Both the position numbers and the translations under genes were made by a program. Below, piece after piece: positions 47,500-57,540 of a stretch of DNA of 64,000 nt. How positions within the stretch are numbered: the stretch's first letter is position 1; every line of letters begins with the position of its first letter. The DNA is taken from assembly GCA_030549495.1 (NCBI GenBank), contig JAUIRK010000333.1, forward strand, positions 186,001-250,000, in the 5' to 3' direction. Under the pieces are notes generated by a model, which was not told the DNA's origin, ran no database searches, and saw only the letters and a program-made list of their open reading frames with translations. Source of the stretch: Nectonema munidae (Eukaryota > Nematomorpha > Nectonematoida > Nectonematidae).

Positions 47500-49020
47500 T
47501 ATTATCCAAAATCCAGTACAGAAATAAAATAAGCATAGTCGATTTGGTATAAAATAGATATTTTATTTTTTTGAAAATATTTTTGAAGACAGTATCTAGA
47601 AGTAAACCGCAAATCTGATTCAAGCTTTCAGATATTTTAAAACCATAAATCCAAACCTGAGTCCAAAAATGAAACCACCATCTTCCTTTTGGAAAAAAAA
47701 AGATATTTTATTTAAATTTCAAAAAAATTTTTTTAAAAAATATAAAAAAAAAAAAAAAATGGTTCCCCCCCCAGACATTTAAAACCTCTAAATGCAAAAA
47801 ATGATTTCAGAAATAAAAATTATCATGGTCGAATTGGTATAAAAACATATATTTCATGTAAAATTAGAGAGAATATTTTGGGATATAGTTTTCAGACATA
47901 AACTGCAAATTTGATTGACACTAGCAGTAAAACCTCTAAATGCGAAAACTGTGTTCAGAAATGAAATCATCATGATCTATTTGCTATAAAAACAAATTTT
48001 AGAACTAAACGCAAATTTAATTGATACTTATATGTATTTTCAAATTCAAACTGCAAAAATTGAGTCCATAAATGAAACTAGCATGGTTGATTTGGTATAA
48101 AAACATATATTTAATTGTAAAATTTGAATGAATGTTTTTAGAGATAATTTTTAAAAGTAAACCGCAAATTTGATTAACACTTATAGGTATTTTCACATCC
48201 TAAATGTAAAAAATGAGTTCAGAAATGAAAACAGCATGATTGATTTGCTATAAAAACATATATTTCAAGAGAATATTTTTGGAGACAATTTTCAGAAGTA
48301 AACCGCAAATTGGATTTATACTTATAGGTATTTTCAAATCCTAAATGTAAAAAATGAGTTCAAAAATGAAAACAGCATGATCGATTTGGTATAAAAACAA
48401 ATATTTCATGTAAAATTGAGAGAATATTTTTGGAGATAGCTTTTAGAAGTAAACCGCAAATTTTGACTGATATTTTAAAACCTCTAAATGTGAAAAATGA
48501 GTTCAGAAATGAAAATAGGCATGGTTGATTTGGTATAAAACATATATTTCATTGTAAAATTTGAATGAATGTTTTTGGAGACAATTTTTAGAAGTAAACC
48601 GCAAATTTGATTAACACTTATAGGTATTTTCACATCCTAAACGTAAAAAATGAGTTCAGAAATGAAACCAGCATGGCCGATTTAGTATAACACATATATT
48701 TCAGTGTAAAATTTGAATGAATGTTTCTGGAGATAATTTTTAGAAGTAAACCGCAAATTTGATTAACACTTATAGGTATTTTCAGATCCTAAACGTAAAA
48801 AATGAGTCCAGAAATGAAACCAGCATGGCCGATTTAGTATAACGCATATATTTTATGTAAAATGTGAAGGAATGTTTTTGGAGACAATTTTCAGAAGTAA
48901 AACGCAAATTTGATTACTACTTATAGTTATTTTCACATCCTAAATGTAAAAAATGAGTCCAGAAATGAAAACAGCATGACCGATTTAGTATAAAAACATA
49001 TATTTTATGTAAAATTTGAA
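47500..49020 (+). repeat. Satellite S2, about 150-bp units (about 11)
   Basis: Recurring blocks: AGAAGTAAACCGCAAATTTG, CACTTATAGGTATTTTCA, AAAAAATGAGTCCAGAAATG, and GCATGGCCGATTTAGTATAA. Three late units start at 48671, 48823 and 48974 (spacing 152 and 151). Earlier units vary more. Shorter, inverted, at 35640-36270. Confidence 0.9.
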
Positions 49021-49595
49021 GGTATATTTTATTAGATATATTTTTGATCAATCAAAATTTTGATTGACATTTTCCAAAAAGTAGCCATGATTATTGAAAA
49101 AATTAAATATATAAAGTGTTATGCGTTCCAAACTGTATATAATTATAAATTTTCAGGGTATTATATAATATAGATCCTAGGTTATAAGGTTAGGTACAGA
49201 TAATGTCAAAATTTTGCTGAAAAATTTTAATTTTTGATTTTGATTGACAGTTTTGAACATGATAAAATTCAACTACCATTTTGATAAAAATTCAGCTACC
49301 ATGAAAATGGTTTCAAAAGATGCAGCCAGCGATTTTGGGAAAAGTCACAAAATTTGAAGGGATATGATTCAGCCAATTTTCTACAATTAATTTTTTAGTG
49401 AAGGGGGGGGGGGCGTAGGGTTAAAACCAAGAAAAATAAAATGGAGAAAAATTTTTTTTTTATGATTTTATTAAAGCCAAAAATTTTTTTCGACGAAGCG
49501 AAAAATCCATAGAAAAAAAATCAGTAGAAAAATCTGGAAGAGTCAAAAATCCGTAAAATACGGATAAATCCAGAGATCTGGTAACACTGGGAGAG

Positions 49596-50859
49596 TATTA
49601 GATATCAATAAAATAAAAATTAAAAAATATTTCATATTCACATAAATAGAGAGAGATTTCCAACAAAAAATTTCAACAATACAAATTACACAACAAAAAT
49701 TTTTTTATAATATATTTTTAAATACTGAACAGATTGGGTGAAAAAAAATAAAGAAAATTTGGTTTAGAAGTCTTTATTTTATTCGGATCATTTATTCAAG
49801 CACTTTTTTCATTTCTAATGAAATTAGAACGTGCTGTTCAATCCTATCTCCAATCTTTGTGAATTTTTCTAATGTAGATAGCGCCACAGCCATTGGCGGA
49901 TCCATAAATTCACCATAGGGGCCAACTTTAAAAAATACTAGTTAAATACTACCATACAAGTCGTGATGCTTTAGGAAAGAGCAAAATCAGTAAGGGGAAT
50001 TACTAAAGCCTTATATCCTCCAGTAGGCCCACAGTTATTTTTAGTTTCGTTAGGAAAAAAATATTTTACATTACATTAGAAAATCGATTTCGAATTAAAC
50101 ACCACATTCACAACGCAAGTGTTGAAAGTACCTAGCACTTTTGATTTAATTATTTTATTATACATTCATTTTCCTCTAAAAAGGGAGCACAATCGAAGAT
50201 TTTATTAAATTTAAATTTAAAATTTTTTTAGCTCTCGAATTTGATATGATTCTATTCTAAAATACTTAAAATATAACAATTATAGAAATTATAATATCAA
50301 ACATTTCATAATAGTAAGTTTGATATCACAAAGTAATTTTTAATTTAAATAATTACTATTGTGTGGCTGGAGAAATGTTTGTAATAAAAAAATATACAAT
50401 ACTCAATTACCAGGCTTTTTCAAACAAATATCTGTGTATCTTTTATTTTAAGAATTTAATATTATTTTTAATTTTAAGTGGATTTGAAATAGATAGAAGA
50501 TTGGTGCGAAAAAGTCTTGGGGTGCATTTTATCAGCCATTTCGGTTGTATTTTAGAGGGACAGTATAGCTTTTATTTAACGGATCAATCTCATAGACATA
50601 TATTATATCTCAAATGCTATTTAATTTTTTAGGATCTCAATTTTTTCTTATACTGAATTTAAGATATTGGGAATTTATTTGAAAAAAACATTAAAATGTA
50701 ACAAGTCAAAAAATTAGAAATATTCAAATTATATTCAGCTGGAGAACTTTACTATATTATAATAGCTAATTTCAATTATAAATTGTAAAAATAGAGAAAG
50801 TTCCTCCGTTAATAATATATTTGACATCTTACTTAAACCTCACCTTATTAGGAAAATTT
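49596..50859. other. AT-rich stretch, nothing coding
   Basis: Starts with the resumed array beside piggyBac B. A solitary hAT-like word CAGCCATTGGCGGATCCATA at 49887-49906 has no partner. The frame at 50363-50632 has no family motif. Confidence 0.4.
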
Positions 50860-51870
50860 CTTTATTAATTGAAAATATTGAAAAACTTTTAATATGGTAT
50901 CAAACCATGTTGGATACTCTCATCCAAACATCATTCTCGGTGAAATGTTTAGGGCTACATTTCAATCAAACCCCAAATGGTCATCCCACTTCAAAAACCT
51001 ATACGACAAACTATCTTCAACTCTTTTCTTTCATAGTAAAATTATATTTTATAAATGGGGTGTAAGTATTCAAACTTTCTTTTTATTTATAAATCAATCA
51101 TCCTACCTACCATTAAGTATGGCATATTTTCATGGGGCCTATCATTAAACTGCCTCTTATCACTCACTTATCTAAATAAAATCCATCGTTTCTGCCTCAC
51201 GCAAAGACGTCTCCAAATAGAATCTTAGAATTTTTCACTCTTCCATTAACACTTCATCTCAAACAAACTGTTACCAAAAAATATATCATGTCACGTATTA
51301 AACAAAATTCGTATCTTAAATCCTTCTACTTCCATAACACTCCAATTTCTCATTCTTAAATATATTACAAATCCTTACTCCCATAATCATTGTCTCCACT
51401 CAATAACATTCTCATCCAACCTAAAATCAATCCACTACCTTTATTTCACCCCTCCTCAACATTACCTTTCTCTCTTCACAACTGTTTCATCACATCCATC
51501 GCTAAACTTGTAATTACGATCCACTCCAACTTTAATTCAAATTCAATAAGAATATTTCTAGACAGCTCAAAAAACACAAACAAATCTTCCTACGCTTTTG
51601 CACTTTTCAGATGTTCTTCTCCTTTCCCTTTTTACTCAAAAACGTCTGCTATCGATCCCTCTCTTCCAATATACAGTGGTGAATGCTATGACTCTACATG
51701 CTTGCGATTACATACGCCTAAACTAGTCTCCTTTAGACATTACAACACAGAACACCTTTTTACAGGCTCATAAAATATCATACATTGAAATACACCTCTA
51801 CTTGTGCCCAGCTCACTTATACATTCTAGAATAACATTATGTAGATAAGCCAGCTAAAAAGTACCTCCAA
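50860..51870 (+). pseudogene. Non-LTR retrotransposon (LINE) ORF2 3' part, broken
   Basis: Plus-strand reading. At 50930-51040: VKCLGLHFNQTPNG- and HFKNLYDKLSSTLFFHSKI-type blocks, as in the reverse transcriptase thumb of Jockey/R1-like LINEs. At 51540-51690: IRIFLDSSKNTNKSSYAFAL then LPIYSGECYD, corresponding to the RNase H motifs TDGSK and AECYA, with the Gly changed. At 51790-51865: CPAHLYILE-stop-HYVDKPAKK, the WVPAHxGIxGNxxVDxLAK motif. Frames change and stops occur throughout, so it is a relic. The order fits an RNase H-containing LINE clade (Jockey, R1, I or Loa). Confidence 0.68.
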
Positions 51871-53985
51871 ATACTCCTACAACACAGTTACCTCATTTAC
51901 GCTGGAAATCTATACCACTCAACTTAGATCTTACACTCAATACCTTAGACAAGAACTCATCTAATCTTCACCCTCATATTTCTTTCAACGATAAACAATC
52001 TAAACCAAATTCTCGACATTTGGTCGAAAATGAAATTTTTCCCAACACGACCGCTAATCAAAAGGCTATCCGGACACTGGCAACTTCTATTTCTACCGAA
52101 TAAAAAATCACCAAGCAATATTTGTAGATTCAACTGCAATTAACACGAAACACCTTATCATCTTCTAATTTCTTACTTTCACTACAACCACACAAAAACT
52201 TAATTTCTTTCACTATCCGTGAAAACTCTCAATCGCCCACCATCCAATTTCTCCGAACTACTTTCATATTCGAATCTCCCCAATGCCCTTAACTTTCTCA
52301 TTATTTTCATAGAGTCAACAATGCAATCTCCGAACCCAACGACTTCTTACACCACATCAACTCACATTTAAAAAAACCAATAAAACGAAAACCTACACAA
52401 ATAACTACACTATTTTCTTTTATTTCAATCTCTCCAAAGTCCCTCAGTCTTAATCAACCCACAAGCCTAACCATTAAAATTCTCTTAAATTAAAACTTTG
52501 TCCCTTTTCAAGCATTTCGTAAGCATACGGAAAAGTCCAATAGTTCTTAGAAATATCTTCCTGCCTACCTACTTTTCTTATTTTATTCTTTATTTTGCTG
52601 TGACATCATCCAGTTACAGGAAATTCACTCAATCTTATCTATAAATAGAAAGCTCTATCTCAGCTTTCTGATCTCTTTTAGATCTAGAAGTTGCGTCAAA
52701 TCAATTAATCATATTTTTCTCAAAAAAAAATTTCTGATGATTTTTTGTAGTCGCTTAGACATCATAAAATCATTAAGTCTATAAAAATGTCTGTCCAATT
52801 TTTCCAATATATTTACAACTCTCAGTAAAAAATTAATTTTAAATTTTCTATACTCTTATTTTTTTGAGCTTAAAATATGACATTAACATACATACAAAAT
52901 TTTATTTTAATAGCTTTTGAATTTCAAAATATAAAGAATGTGGGGCTTTGGGGGTGTTTAAAAAAATAAAAAAAATAAAAATTTTTTTTTTTCCCTTCTT
53001 TTTTTCTTTTTTTTTTTAATTAATAACTTAAAGCTTAAGTAACTTTTAATTTTTTTCTAACTCTATTCTATTTTTTTCAAGTTTTCTGGATTATTTCCAT
53101 AATGTTTTTTGTTATTTCATGAGCCTACTCTTTTATTCCAGCTATATCTTAGCCAACCTTTCCTTATATTATTACACAATTGTTAAAATATAGTTCATAA
53201 TGCGACAACTTTTTTTAGTTTTTGCAACTAGAATTGTATTTACTGTTTGATAAAACTTTAATTTTATTTAAATTCTACCTTCCCCCTAACTTTGCATAGA
53301 TTCTCTTGTGCGTTTGTTATTAGCTCTTTCGGAATTTTATGAAATGTTAATTACTATGAGATAATCTCATTTTGACATTAACATTTTAATTGGTTTTTTA
53401 AATTTTTTCAAATAATTTTCTGAAGAAAAACATTTTGAGTATAGCCAAGAAGTGTAATTGCCTTTTTATTTCATGTGAAGGATTTTTATTGATTAAATAT
53501 CGCTTTGTTGTACTTGACTTTGCAAAATCCTTATTCAAATTTCTAAAAATGTTATTTCCTGTAGTCTTGATTTCATTTTTTACAGAATAATCGAGAAAAA
53601 AAATGTCGAAAAGATATTTACTCTTTGTTTATGGTGTTATTGTTTTTTATATTCATGCTATTTTTTCATAAAATCTTTTACATGATATGTTCAATTAGAC
53701 ATTTAAAGATTGATTGTTAAAAAAAAATTTTTTTATTGGAATAAATGTTTTTTTTCTAGAAATAATATTTCTTGTTATGTTTATATTAAATTTAGATATT
53801 AGCAATGAGGTGAAAGAGCAAGAATTGCAAGATATGATCATAAATAGAAGAAATTTCAATCATATAAGTATGAGTAGAGAAATATGTCGTTAGTAAAATA
53901 TGTTTCAACTGTGAATAGAGGTAGAGTGAAGGCACACTAGTGGGAGATGTACGCCATGATACTCCATAGATTAATCAATGGTCCC
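51871..53985. other. LINE 3' flank and low-complexity AT/poly-T tracts
   Basis: Bases 51871-52520 keep the C-rich, coding-like composition of the LINE and may be its decayed 3' part. After 52520 the sequence is A/T-rich with homopolymer runs (for example 52960-53020). No gene seen. Confidence 0.45.
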
Positions 53986-53989
53986 AAAA

Positions 53990-54062
53990 TATAGTATTCG
54001 CAGTTTTAGCCATTCGCGGGGTTTTTGAGAATGTAACCCCTGCTAATAACGAGGAATGACTG
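53990..54062. mobile_element. Tigger/pogo-type terminal repeat (right end)
   Basis: The inverted end reads CAGTCATTCCTCGTTATTAG, followed inward by CAGGGGTTACATTCTCAAAA and CCCCGCGAATGGC, in the style of Tigger/pogo termini. TA follows at 54063-54064. The left partner was not identified, so the element may be truncated. Confidence 0.6.
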
Positions 54063-54334
54063 TATTTAAAAGACTTGTTTACCTTGGGAGTCGATTTTCC
54101 ATATTACTTTTCTTGTTTTAAGTTTAAGTTTTAGAATGAATATTTAAAATCTATTTTTTTCATCACTTTTTTGTTATAATAATGCATATTTGATTGGAAG
54201 CAATAATAAAGGCAGTAATTTGAAGAAGAGTCCATACATTTTTGAGTGGGCCAAATATTTTTTTATAAAACATAACAATATAAGAACTCTATAATTTAAA
54301 GCTTAACATGTGTATTCCCATTAATTACTGTAAC

Positions 54335-54498
54335 CAGGCTCGTAGATAAAGAGGGAGGGCAAGGTGGCTTTGTCCCCTGTGATTTATTTTACCCCTCTGA
54401 AACTCCCTTGATATTTTTAAATGTATACACTTTTTTATAGTCCCGACCCCATCAAAAATAGTTTTGTCCCGTCCACTTGAAGTCGCGCTACGGGTCTG
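54335..54498. mobile_element. hAT-like MITE
   Basis: Imperfect inverted ends CAGGCTCGTAGAT and GCGCTACGGGTCTG. Flanking 8-mers ACTGTAAC and ACAGTACC match at 6 of 8. Internal GGGAGGG and CCCC tracts. No coding content. Confidence 0.6.
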
Positions 54499-54506
54499 AC
54501 AGTACC

Positions 54507-55380
54507 AGAAATCAAATATATAGAATTTTTATCCTTGTTTATTTATTTTAGTTTTTTTATAACAAGATTGTTTAGAATAGTTGGCAGTGTTATCTATCAC
54601 ACAAACTTAGTACAAATAATTTCATTTTCATGTAATTTGTGGCGTATAATTTAGGGAATGGAATAGTAAATTTATATAATAAATTTAATATTTTTAACAA
54701 AGCGATTTTGTATTTATAGGCTCATTTGTTTAGAGGCTAGTTCTAGCATATCTAGAGATAGAGACTATAAAGATAGACTATGGCAGTTGCTTTCAATAAC
54801 TGGTAAATGGCAATAATGAGGGATGAATTAATTACATCTGATGAGTTGTGATCTAAATTTTCAACCCCCAGCATATTTTGGTATTTTTTTGAATAAACAC
54901 AAAAACGATGTATTTTTTTCACTTAGATTCAGTTTCATGTGTTCAATATTCGAAGAAGAATGTTCTTAGACAAAATTTAGTGCGTCTCTAAATTAAAAAA
55001 TATATTATCAATTAGACAATTAGACACTGTTTCCACAAAGGAAACCATAATTATTATAGTAAGCATATATCATTGTTAAGCTATGATATATTTCTAATAT
55101 TCATAAAAAATGAGTTCACACTAGCATTTTCTGTTATAAATTTTTTGGATAAAATAGATGAATCATATTTTTGAATAAAAATTGATATAAAGCCAATAAT
55201 AGAAGAATACGACGAAGTTGCTTTTGCATGCACTTCGTGTATACGCAAAGAAGCATTACTTGTAAATTTGGGCATTAAGATGAGGATGCATAATGACTTG
55301 GTTTACAAACATCGTGAATAAAAGTTGGCAAAACTACAGTAGTGATTTTTTAGAATTTATTCTTTTTCTCATCAAAAGAA
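54507..55380. other. Upstream intergenic region of CIAO2B
   Basis: A/T-rich. The minus-strand frame at 55081-55275 has no recognised family. Confidence 0.4.
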
Positions 55381-55488
55381 AGGTTCTAGAATCTTTGGCA
55401 ATCATTTGCTACCTTTTTTCGATTCACAATGGCCAATCGAATTAATTGCATGCTTTAAATGTTTGTTTTACTTAAAGTTGAAGCGAAA
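55381..55488 (+). promoter_or_regulatory. Proximal upstream region of CIAO2B
   Basis: Contains a CCAAT-type box (GGCCAATCG at 55430-55438) about 50 bp before the start codon. No TATA box or splice acceptor is clear. An in-frame upstream ATG (55459) exists, but the ATG at 55489 gives the usual N-terminus. Confidence 0.4.
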
Positions 55489-55824
55489 ATGTCTTCTTCA
55501 CGCATTGAAAATGCAAACCCCGAGATCTTTGAAAAGAAGGGAAACAGGCTTCTCAACGAAGATGAACTCGACGACGGCAAAGTGGATGCGCTCGATTCTC
55601 GCGAAGTCTTTGACCTGGTGCGCGACATCAACGACCCCGAGCATCCCTTGACACTGGAAGAGCTGAAGGTGGTGTGCGAGCAGGACGTCCACATCCAGCA
55701 CACGCCCTCCTTCCTTTTCGTCACGCTCCTCTTCACGCCAACCATCCCCCACTGCAGCATGGCCACGCTCATAGGCCTTGCCATCAAAGTCAAGCTGATG
55801 CGCTGCCTCCCCTTGCATGCGAGA
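55489..55824 (+). CDS. CIAO2B / MIP18-family (galla-2-like), first coding exon
   Basis: CIAO2B (FAM96B/MIP18, Drosophila galla-2) is a subunit of the cytosolic iron-sulfur assembly targeting complex with CIAO1 and MMS19, delivering clusters to apoproteins such as DNA polymerases and helicases. The exon gives 112 residues from ATG 55489. It begins MSSSRIENANPEIFEKKGNR, with the ENANP motif of the B-type paralogue. Next are REVFDLVRDINDPEHPLTLE and the hallmark FTPTIPHCSMATLIGLAIKV, which includes the conserved reactive Cys. The exon ends in phase 0 at LPLHAR|, followed by GTAAGC. The family needs about 45 more residues (including the GTHASE and NKQLADKERV-type segments), which I do not find before base 64000. 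The segment ELKVVCEQDVHIQHTPSFLF is more diverged than the rest. Base composition is much G/C-richer than the flanks. Confidence 0.95.
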
Positions 55825-57532
55825 GTAAGCCTTTTCCCAGACATTTTCGTGCACTCCTCAAATCCTATATATTCGTATAAATTATTGTGTTAACTGGATA
55901 ATATATACGCCTACGCAAACTGATCAGTGCGTATAACATTTTTTTGCATATGCAAGTGGTAAGGTGAAGCGTGTTAATCTGATGTTGTTAGGGTAAATTG
56001 TGTAGACGAAGTTATACTTGACTACTGTGTGTATATATGACATGTTTTTCTATTCCTTCTTTATGGACTAGTGTGTGAGTGAAACCCTATAATCTGTCTG
56101 CCTACATCAGGAAACTCCTCACTTTTTCCAGCTTTCAAAGAGCGAATCCAAAAATTCTTCTATATTGAGCGCATCCTTTCTCTTAAAAATTTTGAAATAT
56201 AGTTTTGACACTTTACAAAAAGCAAATTTAACCTAATCTCAAATGTAGTCTATTTACCAAATTTGGTTGTCAAAGTATGATGTAGAAGTAATTTCACAAG
56301 TTTCTCATTTATTCCTTTACAAAACTCCTTGAACACTCTTTGATTTTTTTATGCTTTTTCCTTTTTTGTATTAACTTTTAAAGACATTTATTACAAGATT
56401 TTAACGTTTGAGAATTTCAATATTATTAATAGGATTTTTTCGAACTTCGCATGTCCAACTTGTTTCTCTGGCGTGTATTTAAAGCATGTACAAGATTATT
56501 TTTTTGACAAATTGGCTGTAAGGTCCAGTTTTTAAACCATTTTTAAAATACAACTTTATAAACACTATTTTATGTGGAGTTGTTGAAGATTTTGAAAAGA
56601 GTTCTTTAATCTGCGCATAAAAAGATGACATTGTCGAATATTTCTGTAAGTTTTCTAAATTTTTTAATGAAGTTTTCTTATCATTACCCCCAAACTCCAT
56701 ATTAAGTAGCGTATTTTGAATGAGGAAATACAAAACTCCAATAAAGCATTTTTTGATCAGTGGTTCTTGCCCTTTTTTACCGATAGACCCCTTCATAGCT
56801 ATTCGATAATGATAACCCAATTCTATTTTTCACTAGTATAAAAAGTGAAGGTGTTATATAATAATAATAAAAATCAGAGAAACAGTATATAATCAAGCTT
56901 TATTTTTAAATGAAAGGCAATTTGATGCAAAGATTTCAACAATTCAATTCACTGGAGAATTTATTTATGCGTACTCTTTAAGATTTTTAGCAGAGTTTTT
57001 TTTTTAATTTTGAAACCTTTCTGAAATAGAAATTTCAATTCATTATTTCTTCCAAAATTTAAAGGGACTCTCCTGAAATATATCACTTGTCATGATTTGG
57101 TTTTTTACTTATTTTACCTTCTTCAAAAACACTACGTTGAAATGTCTCAAACCACAATTTAATTCTTGATATACCCAAAAAATGTTTTCACTTTCTGTGT
57201 GAACATTTTGCAATAAAATTAAAAAATCGAAACGTATTTGCTTTTTCGAAATTTTTTGAACTTATCTATCGTTTCGTTTAATCATTCTAGTTATGAGTTT
57301 AAATAAAAACGTGACATTTACGTAGCTGATAAGGAATTTGACAGTGCGTTGTAAATTAGTGTATTCACAGCATTTCCCTGTGCTGGGTTGACGCAATCAC
57401 AAGGGAGGGAGACGTTCTTCGCCTTGGAGGAATTGGCACAGAAAAATGCAGTTTGTAGTATCGGAGTGTTCTCTCTAAGCGATTTTGCAGCAGTGTCATT
57501 CAATGTATGTTTGCGAAATAGCAGACTATAGA
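55825..57532 (+). other. CIAO2B intron 1, first part
   Basis: Starts with the donor GTAAGC at 55825. A G/C-richer patch at 57340-57510 has a minus-strand 61-codon frame (MNDTAAKSLRENTPILQTAF...) with no known motif. The intron runs at least to 64000 if the model is right. Confidence 0.5.
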
Positions 57533-57540
57533 TTTAAGTC

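Larger units (their letters stand above)
45337..49420 (+). mobile_element. TTAA-flanked satellite-bearing element, copy 2
   Basis: TTAA on both sides (45333-45336 and 49421-49424). The ends are CCCTATTAGTGCTGGGC at the left and CGTAGGG at the right, followed inward by C- or G-runs (CTGGGGGGGGCG and GGGGGGGGGGGCGTAGGG). It contains satellite S1 (45400-46450), a unique part (46450-47480), satellite S2 (47500-49020), a 20-bp palindrome (49048-49067) and a tail shared with copy 1. No transposase is visible. The end words resemble those of piggyBac element A (CCCATTAGTGCCC), suggesting mobilisation in trans. Confidence 0.75.
42361..49589 (-). mobile_element. 7.2-kb hAT element with nested insertions
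   Basis: Terminal repeats CAGTGTTGCCAG and CTGGTAACACTG (11 of 12). An identical 6-mer GGAGAG flanks both sides (42355-42360 and 49590-49595). A spliced transposase pseudogene lies at 42734-44926 on the minus strand. A 4.08-kb TTAA-flanked element (45337-49420) and a short (ATCA)n-tailed piece (about 44990-45330) are inserted in it. Without the former the element would be about 3.1 kb, a normal size. Subterminal ATCCGTAAA words occur at both ends. Confidence 0.85.

Noticed and set aside
55455-55880. Long open frames on the minus strand and in another plus frame over the CIAO2B exon
   Set aside because: They are shadows of a G/C-rich conserved exon; only the frame from 55489 matches a protein family and ends at a donor.
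57318-57503. Minus-strand 61-codon frame in a G/C-richer patch
   Set aside because: It could be an exon, but no splice pair or homologous motif was recognised, and it is not the missing CIAO2B exon.
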